A stretch of 64,000 nucleotides of DNA from Deinococcus marmoris. GTDB lineage: Bacteria > Deinococcota > Deinococci > Deinococcales > Deinococcaceae. The position numbers were made by a program, and so were the translations under genes. The notes beneath the pieces were generated by a model. That model searched no databases. It had not been told where the DNA came from and worked only from the letters and a program-made list of their open reading frames with translations. Below are positions 43,218 to 53,937 of the stretch, piece after piece. The stretch lies in contig NZ_MSTI01000107.1 of assembly GCF_001949125.1 (NCBI RefSeq), positions 1 to 64,000 on the forward strand. Direction: 5' to 3'. The stretch's first letter is position 1. Each line of letters starts with the position of its first letter.

Positions 43218-44170
43218 TCATCCTGCGTTCCGGGGAGCTGCGATCAGAAGCAGGGTTAACATCGGCTCCAACAGCGAAAACCCACGACAACGGATGTTGT
43301 GCATCGCTTGAAAGAAGGCCAGATAGAGTGGCAACCACCACTGCGAAATCCCTCTATGGGGCCGTAACCATGAGCGGAGCAAGCTCCACACGTCTTCTCT
43401 GGTGTTGACGTGAACTTCGTTCACGTCAACACCGTCGTCATCGCGCGCAAACTCGCCGCGACCGTGGTTCACGGTGACACGCATCAATCCCCAGCTCGGC
43501 AACCGGGCATAGATCGCGTACTCATCAGTATTGACCACGCTGCCTGGCTGAGTGGCGGTCAAGATGTGGGGCCGAATGGTGTGCTGCTGAACGTTGGCGC
43601 AGAGCTGGAGAACGAGTTGCCCACCTCGCTCAATCATGCCCAGGACTGGTGGCTCGTCGGACGCGGCAGTGCCGCGTCCTCGCTTGCCCTTCAAACATCG
43701 TCTGCGGCCAGGCCGAGATTTTTTTTCACCAGATCGCTTTGCCCCTTGTGCCCCGCCACCAGATACACCTCGTCGATCTCGACCGTACCGGCGAGGGGAG
43801 GCGTGATGGACGCCTCCACCACGCCTTGCCGGAGACTTCGGGTCATGTTCTGAGCATCATCTTCGTTCAGGCCGAGTTCATGCGCAATCTGACGGTGACT
43901 CAGATTGAGGCCCATCAGATAGAGGCAGCGGTCAAGCGTCGTCATCGGCGCTGCTCTGACCAAGAAGGCCACCCACTGCCGGAGGGGTTGGTGGTGGCCG
44001 GCAAAGACCGTGCCGGTCAGGTCATCGAACTTCCGCTGGCAATTCAGACAGCGATATCGCTGTCTGAACCGCTGGGTGTCTCCCGGCCTTGTTTGACGAT
44101 ATGCGGTGCGTGGCAGTGCGGGCATGTCACGCCACCGGGCCAACGGAGTTCCCGCACGACTTTGAAGCAT
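43218..44170 (-). pseudogene. IS1595-family transposase split at an A8 tract
   Basis: The first frame (44170-43691) has the zinc ribbon region with RYRCLNCQRKF, a helical domain and the first catalytic part TVEIDEVYLVAGHKG. The second (from 43694) continues KGKRGRG and contains VVNTDEYAIY and the IS1595 end. A run of eight A on the coding strand (43719-43726) precedes the break. Reading one base back at that run gives KKKSRPGRRRCLKGKRGRG, the expected junction. It is either a recent indel or a slippage-dependent gene. Confidence 0.78.
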
Positions 44171-44204
44171 TATTCATCGTCCAAGAGCTGAATCAAACTC
44201 AGCA

Positions 44205-44850
44205 TGCCGGCAGTTTACCAGAGCGTTCTCAGCTCCCTGGAATCCAGGAAGAGCCCAAAACTATTGTCGGCCAGGACCTGGATGCGAAACCGCGAGCGGA
44301 TGAAAGCGGGAATGGTGCGGAGCATCTCGCGCGCCAATATCGTCGGTGTGAGCGTACTCTTCCCCTCATACACTCGGTACGTTATCGGGAACTTCACGTC
44401 CCAGTACTAAGCGAAGAAAACCACCAGATGAATGCCGTGGACGTCGTTATGAACGCGCACGAAAGGCAGCGCGCTAGTCAGATCGACAATGAGCCGCAGG
44501 ATGGGGCGATGTTTGCCTTTGGCCGCCAGACGCAGAAGGTCCCACTGGGCGTGTTCCGACAACGTCTAGCACGCCGAGGTATCCCAGTCATATTCGTTCA
44601 GGAGGCGGCTGAGCACACTCTTGCTGACCAGCTCAGCGCGGTGGAGCGCCGTTCTGGACGCGTTGTCTAGGAACATGAACAGCGCAGCCCCCAGGCTGCG
44701 CTGCTGTCATGACGTGTTGGGCACGGCCAGAACCTCGTCTGCCAGAATGTGGACGCGCTCCCCCAGAATCTGTGATTTTGACATTCCTAGATTCTCCCGG
44801 CTGAGAGCCCTTTGCAGCCAGTTATGCAGGTGCAACTCCTGAACACTGGT
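44205..44850 (-). pseudogene. Degenerate DDE transposase
   Basis: The minus-strand frame reads [40 protein letters not shown], then [20 protein letters not shown] and KFPITYRVYEGKSTLTPTIL, interrupted by at least three stop codons. The pattern (a D in a LILD.T strand, HLVVFF, YRVYEGK) is that of an IS4/IS701-type transposase. Start and end are not defined. Confidence 0.6.
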
Positions 44851-44921
44851 GAGAATTCGGATTGTGCCACCTGGCGTAACAACTTGCAGATCACTCCCTG
44901 TCTCATACCCGACTAATCCGA

Positions 44922-44950
44922 TTGACTTTATAGAATTGCCTGCCTATGAT
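44922..44950 (+). promoter_or_regulatory. Sigma70-type promoter of the iron operon, leaderless
   Basis: TTGACT (44922-44927), a 17-bp spacer and TATGAT (44945-44950). The ATG at 44957 is 7 bp after the -10 box, so transcription should start at or next to the start codon. No ribosome site is present. Confidence 0.75.
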
Positions 44951-44956
44951 CCATTC

Positions 44957-45942
44957 ATGACCATTCGCTCGGGCTTTTTACTGCTCACCTTCGCGCTGTC
45001 GGCCAGCGCCCTCGCTGCGCCGAGGGACGCCGTCACCTTCGTGGGGGTACTGGAACAGATGCGCGGTCACTACGATGCCATGCTGCTCAATGTTCAAACG
45101 GGAAATCAAGAGCTGGCCCTCAAGCACGCCAGCCACCCAGCCAACGAGCTGTATGACGCTGTGAAAGCCGATCTGACGCCCGATTTGCGCGCCCGCTTTC
45201 TTAAGGATTTTCAAGGTATCAATGCCGCGCTCAAGGCGAACAAGCCCCAGGCCGTTCAGGCCGCACTAACAGGGTTCTCGGCGAACGTGGACCAGGCCAT
45301 TGCCACAATTCCAGCCGTTACCCGCAACGATCCAAAATATGGCGCTCGGGTGATCTCCACCATTCTAGGCAACACCAAGACCGAGTACAGCGGCGGGGTC
45401 AGCGGGGGCAAGGTGAGCAATCTCACCGAATACCAGGACGCCCGCTTTTACCTGGCGCGGGCGACGGGCTGGCTGACCCGTTACCAGACGAAGTTCCCGG
45501 CGGATCAGGGCGGACAGACCGCCGCTGCCCTGCGTCAGGCCAAGGCGTTGCTGGCCGCCCAAGCCGATGCCAGGCTGTTTAATGCCCAGCTTGACCGGGC
45601 AAGAACGGAACTCTCCGAAATCAGCGGTGACCCGCTGGCTCCGAGCCGTGGACCGATGGCCGACTTTGCCAGCATTGAAACTTTGCTGACGACGGCCAGG
45701 CAGCACTACACTGGCGGCATGACCGATGCGGCCAATGAAGCCGTCATCAGCGCTTACCTTGACCATTACGAGCAGCTTGAAGCCCCGCTGGCCGTCAAGA
45801 ATAAGACGCTGGAACTTAAGCTCGAAGAAACGCTCAAGAACGGGCTGCGTGAGCTGATCAGGCAGCGTGTCACGCCCGCCAGGTTCAGTGCCGCCATCGA
45901 CGCCACGCTCAAAGAGTTGAAGACCGCCAGAGGCCTGCTCCA

Positions 45943-45946
<4 letters not shown>
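44957..45946 (+). CDS. Secreted accessory protein of the FTR1 iron permease
   Basis: 329 residues. The ATG at 44957 is fixed by the promoter just upstream and by the signal peptide MTIRSGFLLLTFALSASALA. All-helical mature protein. Its C-terminal 90 residues (AVISAYLDHYEQLEAPLAVKN, then LEETLKNGLRELI) parallel the extracytoplasmic N-terminal module of the FTR1 protein encoded next (ARSAYLDHFEYAEPPLRVLN). Likely binds or delivers iron outside the membrane, functionally like EfeO, though without an obvious imelysin motif. The stop overlaps the permease start (GTGA). Confidence 0.7.
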
Positions 45947-47163
<1,217 letters not shown>

Positions 47164-47191
47164 AGTGCCGCCGACGTCAGCTCCTCCAGGT

Positions 47192-49243
47192 ATGCGGATC
47201 GGCATTGACGTGGGGGGGACTTTTACCAAAGGGGTGGCCCTCGGGGAGGATGGCACGCTTCGGGCGGTCTCGCACGTTCCCACCACCCACAGCGCAGAGC
47301 ATGGCGTGGCGGCGGGCGTGCTCTCGGCGCTTGACCGTCTGCTCACCGCTCTGCCGGAAGACACGCCCGTGCTGTTGGTAGCGCATTCGACCACCCAGGC
47401 CACCAACGCCCTGCTGGAAGGTGACACCGCCTGGATCGGGGTGCTGGCCCTCGGCCCGGCCCGCGACGAGCGGCGCGTGCGGCGGGTCACCCAGCCCCCG
47501 GCGGGCCTGAAGGCCGAGTGGGCTTTTGTCAGCAGTGACGGACCAGACGTTGAAACCCGTCTGCGATCCCAGCTTGAACAGTGGCGCGGAGCAGGCATCC
47601 AGGCCGTCGCTATCAGCGAGGCGTTCGGGGTGGACGACCGCTCGCTGGAGCAGCGTGCAGGTGAGATTGCCCGTGGCCTCGGCCTGCCGGTCACGCTGGG
47701 CAGTGACCTGAGTGGCAGTTATGGCCTGGAGATGCGTACCCTGGGCGCGGCCATCAACGCCAGCATTTTGCCCACCATGCTGCGCACCGCCCAGCACGTC
47801 CGGCAGGTGGTCAGCACCCGGCTGCCAGGCGTGCCGCTGCTGATCATCCGCGGCGATGGTGGGGCCGCCAGTCTGCGCGCCTTTGAGGAAACGCCGCTGC
47901 ATACCGTGGTGAGTGGCCCGGCGGCCTCACTGGGCGGGGCCATTTTGCAAGAAGGGCTGATGGACGGGGTGTTCTTCGAGGTGGGTGGGACCAGCACTAA
48001 TATCGGGGCCATCAAGGACGGTCGCCCGGTGCTGAGTTACATGACCGTGCTGGGTGTCCCTACCGGACTGCGTGCCGTCGATATCCGCATCGCTGGGGTG
48101 GCTGGAGGCAGTCTGGTGCGCCTGGGCAAGCGGCAGATCGAAGAAGTCGGCCCGCGCAGCGCCCACATCGCGGGACTGCCCTATGCCAGCTTTGCGCGCC
48201 CTGAGCAGCTCAGAGACGCGCGGCTGATTGAAGTCACGCTGCCGGGTCAGGACACCGGGCATTACGCTCTGCTGGAAACGCCTTCGGGAGAGAGATTCGC
48301 CATCACACCTACCTGTGCGGCGAACGCCCTGGGCGCCATCGGCGAGACTGGACGGGCTTACGGCAATGAGGTCAGTGCCCGTATGGCGCTGGCGCTGCTC
48401 GCAGGGCGGCTGGGGGCCAGCGTGGAAGCGGCAGCCACTGCCGTTCTGGAAGCAAGTGCGGAGAAGCTGGTCACGCCTATCCGTGAACTGATCAAGGAAC
48501 ACGGCCTCCAGGGACTCCCGCTATACGGCGGGGGTGGGGCGGCGAGCGTACTTGGCCCGGTGATGGCCCGGCGGCTCGGCGTGCCGTTTCAAACCCTGCC
48601 CAATGCCGACGTGATCTCGTCCATCGGGGCGGCGCTGGCGGTCATCCGGGTGGAGCGGGAACGCAGCGTGACCCGCCAGGACCCAACGGTGGCCGACCTG
48701 CTTGAGCGCGAAGTCGGGGACGAGGCGGTGCGGCTGGGGGCTGACCCGGCGAGTCTGCGGATCGAGACCGAGTACCTGGCCGCAGAGGGGCGACTGCGGG
48801 CCGTCGCTGTGGGCGCACATCCCCTGAGCGCACAGACCCGCGTGCTGGGCGAGGACGATCTGCATGCCCAGGCACGGCTGGTGCTGGGTGACAGCGCCCA
48901 TCTGGTTTTCGGCGGACGGTATCACAGCCTGTTCACGGCGAGCATTGAGCGCCGGGGCTTGTTCGGGCGGCACGTCAGGCACCCGGCGCTGGTGCTTGAT
49001 CAATGCGGCGTACGCCTGCTGCGCTTTGATGATGCCGAGGTGTTGAGTGGAACTCCAGCGCAGGTGTTGTCTGATCTCGAGCGCCTGCTCGTCTCCCCGG
49101 TTGCGCCGCAGGTGGCGGCCCTGACGCCCGCCCGCCTGAGTGATTTCGCTCATCTGCATGACCCGGTCCTCCTCCGGCAACACTTGCATGACCGCCTGCG
49201 GCTCGAAGGCCATGTGGCGCTGATCGTACGTCAGGAGACTTGA
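47192..49243 (+). CDS. Hydantoinase/oxoprolinase-family protein (HyuA-like)
   Basis: 683 residues from the ATG at 47192 (MRIGIDVGGTFTKGVAL); an in-frame GTG at 47165 is possible. ATPase-fold signatures: GIDVGGTFTK, VAHSTTQATNALLEGD, and FFEVGGTSTNIGAIKDGRPV, with GDGGAASLRAFEE between. HyuA/OplA proteins hydrolyse 5-oxoproline or hydantoins with ATP, normally with a HyuB partner, absent here. It follows FTR1 by 28 bp and overlaps the next gene, so it is part of the iron operon; the link is unexplained. Confidence 0.88.
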   Translation: MRIGIDVGGTFTKGVALGEDGTLRAVSHVPTTHSAEHGVAAGVLSALDRLLTALPEDTPVLLVAHSTTQATNALLEGDTAWIGVLALGPARDERRVRRVTQPPAGLKAEWAFVSSDGPDVETRLRSQLEQWRGAGIQAVAISEAFGVDDRSLEQRAGEIARGLGLPVTLGSDLSGSYGLEMRTLGAAINASILPTMLRTAQHVRQVVSTRLPGVPLLIIRGDGGAASLRAFEETPLHTVVSGPAASLGGAILQEGLMDGVFFEVGGTSTNIGAIKDGRPVLSYMTVLGVPTGLRAVDIRIAGVAGGSLVRLGKRQIEEVGPRSAHIAGLPYASFARPEQLRDARLIEVTLPGQDTGHYALLETPSGERFAITPTCAANALGAIGETGRAYGNEVSARMALALLAGRLGASVEAAATAVLEASAEKLVTPIRELIKEHGLQGLPLYGGGGAASVLGPVMARRLGVPFQTLPNADVISSIGAALAVIRVERERSVTRQDPTVADLLEREVGDEAVRLGADPASLRIETEYLAAEGRLRAVAVGAHPLSAQTRVLGEDDLHAQARLVLGDSAHLVFGGRYHSLFTASIERRGLFGRHVRHPALVLDQCGVRLLRFDDAEVLSGTPAQVLSDLERLLVSPVAPQVAALTPARLSDFAHLHDPVLLRQHLHDRLRLEGHVALIVRQET

Positions 49244-49677
49244 TGCTGTACCGCAAACAACGCGGCCCGGCCTCCTGGGGAGTGATCCTCGGGGCGGGCA
49301 TTCTTGGCCTTTTGCTTGGTTTTCTGGGAGGCCGCGGCAGCGCCCCCCAGCCGACCATCCAGAGCCTGCTTCAACCGGCAGCTCAGCATGTGAGGCAGGC
49401 GGTGGGCGCACTCGATATTGTGGAACTGGAGTACGCCCGCGCCCTGAAGGGCAACCGCGCCAGCCAGCAGGCCAGCGTGCAGGCATTGGCACAGGCCCGT
49501 TCGGAGCTTGCCCAGGCGACGGCGCTCGAGCAGTTGTATCCTCAGTCTTTCACGCAGGCTGACCGCGCCCTGGACGCGGCGGCACGGGCCATCCAGACTC
49601 AGCAGCCCCAGGCCGTGGTGGTTCAGGCACTCGAAACCGTCAGAACAGTCACCCGGCAGTTCACAGTGAAGCCGTAA
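49243..49677 (+). CDS. Membrane-anchored hypothetical protein
   Basis: 144 residues; the ATG overlaps the previous stop (TGATG) with GGAGA in front. One N-terminal membrane helix (GVILGAGILGLLLGFLGG) followed by an Ala/Gln-rich helical domain outside or inside the membrane. The composition resembles the extracytoplasmic helical modules of the two first operon genes but similarity is not convincing. Unknown role in the same operon. Confidence 0.6.
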   Translation: MLYRKQRGPASWGVILGAGILGLLLGFLGGRGSAPQPTIQSLLQPAAQHVRQAVGALDIVELEYARALKGNRASQQASVQALAQARSELAQATALEQLYPQSFTQADRALDAAARAIQTQQPQAVVVQALETVRTVTRQFTVKP

Positions 49678-49699
49678 TCTTGAAGTTCAAAGGAGGCTT

Positions 49700-49948
49700 A
49701 TGGCCCAGATCACCGTTTACACTGTTCCGAACTGCGCCGATTGCGAGGCGGTCAAGCGGCTGCTGACCAGCCAGGGGGCTACCTTCACCGAGAAGAACGT
49801 GCGCGAGGACCCGGCGGCACTGGCCGAGATGCAGGCCAAGGCCAACGTGCGGATCGCGCCCGTGACCGTGATTGACAATCAGGTCTTTTACGGCTTTTTT
49901 GATGACCAGCGGCCCGGCATCCTGGAGGCGCTCGCCCGGCGTCCATGA
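49700..49948 (+). CDS. Glutaredoxin-family protein
   Basis: 82 residues, GGAGG before the ATG. Thioredoxin fold with the redox motif C12-A-D-C15 (VYTVPNCADCEAVKRLL) and the cis-Pro segment RIAPVTVIDNQ. NrdH/Grx-like size. It overlaps the following transporter by 4 bp. Possibly reduces metal-binding thiols or acts in oxidative defence. Confidence 0.9.
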   Translation: MAQITVYTVPNCADCEAVKRLLTSQGATFTEKNVREDPAALAEMQAKANVRIAPVTVIDNQVFYGFFDDQRPGILEALARRP

Positions 49949-50682
49949 CCACAACGTTGGCCCAGATTCTGCTGTTGACGCTGATTCCGGTGGCTGCCAC
50001 CATCCTGGGCGGCGTGATTGCCAGCTTCCGTCCCCCCAGTCCGCATGTCCGCAGCTTCGTGCAGCACTTCGCGGCGGGCGTGGTTTTCGCTGCCGTGGCT
50101 GGGGAACTGCTGCCCCAGATCACGGCGGGCCATCAGCCGCTGGGTGTGGTGATTGGCTTCGCGCTGGGCGTGGCCGTGATGCTGGCGGTGCGGGCGCTGG
50201 TGGGACGGCTGGAACCAGAAACTGAAGATACGGATGAGCACAGCCCACGTGCCGTCACTGGCTTGCTGGCGGCGGTGGGCATCGACGTGTTGATTGACGG
50301 CCTGCTGATCGGTGTGGGCTTCGCGGCAGGCGAGCGCGTGGGAACCTTGCTGGTGGTGGCGCTGACGCTGGAACTGCTGTTCCTGGGCTTATCGGTATCC
50401 GCCAGCCTGGGACAACGCGGAGCAAGCAGGGGCCGGAGCATTCTGACCGTGAGCGGCCTGAGCCTGTTGGTGATCGTGGGGGCCACGCTGGGCGGCACAC
50501 TGCTTCAGGGCCTCTCGGGGCTCCCGCTGGAAATCGTGCTGTCCTTCGGCGCGGCGGCGCTGCTGTTCCTGGTGACAGAGGAACTGCTGGTGGAGGCCCA
50601 TGAGGTCAAAGAAACGCCGTGGATCACCAGCGCCTTTTTTCTGGGCTTTATCGCGCTTTACCTGGTTGAACTGGGGCTGTGA
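49945..50682 (+). CDS. ZIP-family metal transporter
   Basis: 245 residues, about eight membrane helices. ZIP-type features: FAAGVVFAAVAGELLPQI early and the conserved helix GIDVLIDGLLIGVGFAAG, where the usual H-N-x-x-DG metal site appears as GIDVLIDG. A short cytoplasmic acidic loop (EPETEDTDEHSP) replaces the usual His-rich loop. Predicted to move divalent metal (Zn, Fe or Mn); direction cannot be deduced. Last gene before a strong terminator. Confidence 0.8.
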   Translation: MTTTLAQILLLTLIPVAATILGGVIASFRPPSPHVRSFVQHFAAGVVFAAVAGELLPQITAGHQPLGVVIGFALGVAVMLAVRALVGRLEPETEDTDEHSPRAVTGLLAAVGIDVLIDGLLIGVGFAAGERVGTLLVVALTLELLFLGLSVSASLGQRGASRGRSILTVSGLSLLVIVGATLGGTLLQGLSGLPLEIVLSFGAAALLFLVTEELLVEAHEVKETPWITSAFFLGFIALYLVELGL

Positions 50683-50714
50683 TTGTGGCGTCAAAGACTG
50701 AAAACGTCAGTCAG

Positions 50715-50750
50715 AATCGAGAGGCGCAGCTCAACGTGCGCCTCTCGATT
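50715..50750. terminator. Strong terminator between convergent operons
   Basis: AATCGAGAGGCGC (50715-50727) pairs perfectly with GCGCCTCTCGATT (50738-50750), 10-nt loop, followed by TTCTGTT. It ends the iron/ZIP operon and probably also works for the minus-strand gene at 50783. Confidence 0.85.
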
Positions 50751-50782
50751 TTCTGTTATTGCAGCCAAGGCTGTGATTGACC

Positions 50783-51190
50783 TTACGGCGCGAGTCGGTC
50801 ACGCAACGTGATAAGCAGTTCCTCGGCCCGCTCGTATCCTGGGCGCAGGTACACGGTGGCAAACGTGGTCCAATCCTGCACCGCCGCCACCTCCTGTTCA
50901 CCGTCGAGAAGTTTTAAGTGGGGGTAGACGCCGTACTCCACGAAACACTCAAATTCCGTGCCGATCTGTTCCAGCTCACGCGTGTTGGTGTCGTTCCAGC
51001 TCAGCGTGTACGGCAGGGCGAAGCAGGGTTTCCCGCAACTGCCGCCCAGACCGATCAATGGCAGTCCGGCCACCTCGTGAACCTGCAGCCGGTGCTGCGC
51101 CCGCTCAAGAAAAGCCTGGCGGTCACGGGCCAGCGCTTTGCTGGGTAATTTCTGGGTGGCGATCCACGGACCGACGGTGAGTTTGGGCAT
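50783..51190 (-). CDS. Hypothetical protein near copA
   Basis: 135 residues from the ATG at 51190 with AGGAG upstream; an in-frame start 16 codons earlier lacks a site. Soluble, with a possible motif GGSCGKPCFALPY holding two Cys that could bind metal, and a long amphipathic C-terminal segment. No family recognised. It lies 60 bp downstream of copA on the same strand and could be co-transcribed, making a copper link possible but unproven. Confidence 0.6.
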   Translation of the reverse strand: MPKLTVGPWIATQKLPSKALARDRQAFLERAQHRLQVHEVAGLPLIGLGGSCGKPCFALPYTLSWNDTNTRELEQIGTEFECFVEYGVYPHLKLLDGEQEVAAVQDWTTFATVYLRPGYERAEELLITLRDRLAP

Positions 51191-51250
51191 GAGACAGAAC
51201 TCCTGTAATGGCGAGAAAGGCGGGAGAACAGGGGGCAACGCGGACAGCGC

Positions 51251-53776
51251 TCAGGTGGTCACGAGCTGCCCGTCGTGGTCACCGGGCTGGAGCTTGGGTG
51301 CACTGGGCGGCAGAGGCGGCTTGAATCCCCGCAGCCGCAGGGCGTTGGTCAGCACGAACACGCTGGAAAAGCCCATCGCGGCGGCGGCCAGCACCGGACT
51401 CAGCCGAATGCCGAAGGCGGGAATCAACACGCCCGCCGCCACCGGAATCAGCAGCGCGTTGTAGGCAAAGGCCCAGAACAGATTGAGCCGGATGTTGCGC
51501 AACGTGGTGCGGGACAGGGCCAGGGCGTTGGGAACGCCTCGCAAATCGCCCGACATCAAGACCACGTCCGCCGTTTCGACCGCCACATCGGTACCAGTGC
51601 CGATGGCCAGGCCCACATCGGCCTGGGCCAGTGCGGGCGCGTCGTTGATGCCGTCACCCACGAACGCCACTTTCTGCCCGCCCTCCTGCAAGGCCCGGAC
51701 CGCCTTGGCCTTGTCGCCGGGCAATACCTCGGCCTGCACCTGATCAATCCCCAGTTGCCGGGCAATTGCCTGTGCAGTGCGGACATTGTCACCCGTGATC
51801 ATCGCCACCTTCAGGCCCTGGCGGTGCAGCGCCGCCACCGCCTCCCGACTGCCGTCCTTGATCGGATCGGCCACCGCCAGAATGGCGGCGAGTTGACCGT
51901 TCAGCGCCACGTACAGTGGACTCTTGCCCTCATCGCCCAGTTGCTCGGCCTGCGCCCCGAAGTCGGCCAGCCCCAGGCCCAGCTTGCTCATGTAGCGGTC
52001 TGCGCCCACTTGTACCCGCGTGGCGTCCACCACAGCCTCCAGGCCGAACCCCGGCACGGCCTGGGACGACTCCGGCGCACTCAGGCTCAGGCCCTCCCGC
52101 TTGGCCGCGTCCACGATGGCGCGGGCAATCGGATGCTCGCTGTCCTGCTCGGCGCTCGCGACAAGACGCAGCACCTCACCGCGTTCAAACCCCGACACCA
52201 GCGTCAGGTCCGTCAACTCCGGCTGGCCGCGCGTCAGCGTGCCGGTCTTGTCCAGGGCGATGACCTGGGTGGCCTGGAGACCCTCCAGCGCCGTGCCACT
52301 CTTGAACAGCACGCCCAGTTCGGCGGCCTTGCCGGTTCCCACCATCACGCTGACTGGAGTGGCCAGGCCCATCGCACAGGGGCAGGCGATGATCAGCACC
52401 GCCACCATGTTGATCAGGGCCTGGCTGAGCGCGCCCTCGCCGCCCAGCAGCAACCACACCGCGAAGGTCACGGCGGCGATCACCAGCACGACGGGGACGA
52501 ACACGGCCACCACTTTGTCGGCCAGACCCTGAATCGGCGGCTTACTGCCCTGGGCCGTTTCTACCAACTTGATGATCTGTGCCAGGGCGGTGTCGTTGCC
52601 GACGCGGGTGGCCTTGAGCGTCAGCGCGCCGTTGCCGTTCAGGGTGCCGCCGATCACGGCTGCGCCTCCAGTTTTCTGAATGGGGACGCTCTCACCCGTG
52701 ATCATGCTCTCGTTGACGTAGCTCTGACCGCTCAGAACCTCACCGTCCAGTGGAATGCTCTCGCCGGGCAGCACCCGTAGCGTGTCTCCCACCTGCACGT
52801 CATCCACGGGCAGCAGCCGTTCCTCACCGTCCCGCAACACCCGCGCCTCCTTGGGCTGCAAGGAGAGCAACGATTTCATGGCCTCGCTGCTGCGCCCCTT
52901 GGCGAGCGCCTCGAAATACTTGCCCAGCAGGATCAGCGTGATGACCACGCCCGACGCCTCGTAGTAGACATGCGCCGTCCCCACCGGGAAGATCTGCGGG
53001 GCCAGCGTGACTACCAGGCTGTAAAAGAAGGCGGCGGAGGTGCCGATCATCACCAGGGCGTTCATGTCCGGGCTGCGGTGCTTGAGGCTGGCCCAGCCCA
53101 GGCGGTAGAAGCGCCGTCCGGGGCCGAACTGCACCGGCACGGCCAGCGCCAGCATCACCCAGTTCATCGCCCCCATGCCCACAGACGCCATCAGGCTGCG
53201 TTCCAGAGCGGGCCACAGCATCGGCAACATGGCGATCAGGAGCAGCGGCACGGCAAACACAGCGCTGAAAATCACCTGTGAGCGCAGATGCAGGACCTCG
53301 GCCTCGCGGGCGGCCCGCTGGGTATCCGCGCCGGACGGTCCCTGTGCCGTGTCCGGCACGTCGTATCCAGCGTCACGAACAACGGCCCGGAGCTGGCCGG
53401 GCGTGGTGCTGGCTGGGAGGTACTGGACATGGGCGCGCTCGGTGGCGAGGTTGACGCTGGCGCTGAGCACGCCGTCCGCCTTGCCCAGCGCACGCTCGAC
53501 CCTTCCGACACAGCTCGCGCAGGTCATGCCTGTGATGGGCAGGTCCAGCTCAGCGGTGATGGGTTCATAGCCCACGTCGCGCACCGTGGCGATCAGGGTC
53601 CGGGCATCGGTCTGGGCCGGATCAAAGCTCACCCTGGCCTGCTCGGTGGCGAGGTTGACACTGGCCTCCTGAACGCCCGCCACTTTTTTCAGGCCACGTT
53701 CCACCCGGCCCACGCAACTCGCGCAGGTCATCCCCTGGACACCAATTTCTAGAGTTGTCAGCTCGCTTGCAGTCAT
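51251..53776 (-). CDS. copA: Copper-exporting P-type ATPase
   Basis: 841 residues. Two N-terminal heavy-metal domains, each with GMTCASC (about residues 15-21 and 83-89). Then the P1B-type core: TGES in the actuator, IACPCAMGLATP as the metal-binding CPC helix, DKTGTLT with the phosphorylated Asp, SEHPIARAI and GDGINDAPAL. It pumps Cu(I) out of the cytoplasm. Own promoter with a CsoR-type palindrome between the -10 box and the start codon. Confidence 0.96.
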   Translation of the reverse strand: MTASELTTLEIGVQGMTCASCVGRVERGLKKVAGVQEASVNLATEQARVSFDPAQTDARTLIATVRDVGYEPITAELDLPITGMTCASCVGRVERALGKADGVLSASVNLATERAHVQYLPASTTPGQLRAVVRDAGYDVPDTAQGPSGADTQRAAREAEVLHLRSQVIFSAVFAVPLLLIAMLPMLWPALERSLMASVGMGAMNWVMLALAVPVQFGPGRRFYRLGWASLKHRSPDMNALVMIGTSAAFFYSLVVTLAPQIFPVGTAHVYYEASGVVITLILLGKYFEALAKGRSSEAMKSLLSLQPKEARVLRDGEERLLPVDDVQVGDTLRVLPGESIPLDGEVLSGQSYVNESMITGESVPIQKTGGAAVIGGTLNGNGALTLKATRVGNDTALAQIIKLVETAQGSKPPIQGLADKVVAVFVPVVLVIAAVTFAVWLLLGGEGALSQALINMVAVLIIACPCAMGLATPVSVMVGTGKAAELGVLFKSGTALEGLQATQVIALDKTGTLTRGQPELTDLTLVSGFERGEVLRLVASAEQDSEHPIARAIVDAAKREGLSLSAPESSQAVPGFGLEAVVDATRVQVGADRYMSKLGLGLADFGAQAEQLGDEGKSPLYVALNGQLAAILAVADPIKDGSREAVAALHRQGLKVAMITGDNVRTAQAIARQLGIDQVQAEVLPGDKAKAVRALQEGGQKVAFVGDGINDAPALAQADVGLAIGTGTDVAVETADVVLMSGDLRGVPNALALSRTTLRNIRLNLFWAFAYNALLIPVAAGVLIPAFGIRLSPVLAAAAMGFSSVFVLTNALRLRGFKPPLPPSAPKLQPGDHDGQLVTT

Positions 53777-53787
53777 GATTCTCCTTG

Positions 53788-53840
53788 ATCCCCCCTGGGG
53801 GGATATAAGATAATATAGGACGGGTAGTCTTTAAAATCAA
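53788..53840 (-). promoter_or_regulatory. copA promoter and CsoR-type operator
   Basis: Minus strand: -35 TTGATT (53840-53835), 17-bp spacer, -10 TATATT (53817-53812), then the palindrome ATCCCCCC-T-GGGGGGAT (53788-53804) and AAGGAG before the ATG. A C-rich/G-rich palindrome of this type is the known CsoR operator style. Confidence 0.75.
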
Positions 53841-53902
53841 GTAAAATGGTGATGACACCACCATTAAAACATCCCAAAGAACAGGAGTTTCTTCCAGCAC
53901 TC

Positions 53903-53931
53903 TTGACACCCTCCCGGGGAGGGTGTAGCAT
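53903..53931 (+). promoter_or_regulatory. copZ promoter with operator in the spacer, leaderless
   Basis: -35 TTGACA (53903-53908), 17-bp spacer, -10 TAGCAT (53926-53931), ATG at 53938. The palindrome arms ACACCCTCCC (53906-53915) and GGAGGGTGT (53918-53926) fill the spacer, so a bound repressor would mask both boxes. The gene start 7 bp after the -10 box implies a leaderless mRNA. Confidence 0.75.
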
Positions 53932-53937
53932 TCGGGC

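Noticed and set aside
51275..52780. 501-residue plus-strand frame
   Set aside because: Antisense shadow of copA, rich in Gln, His and Arg.
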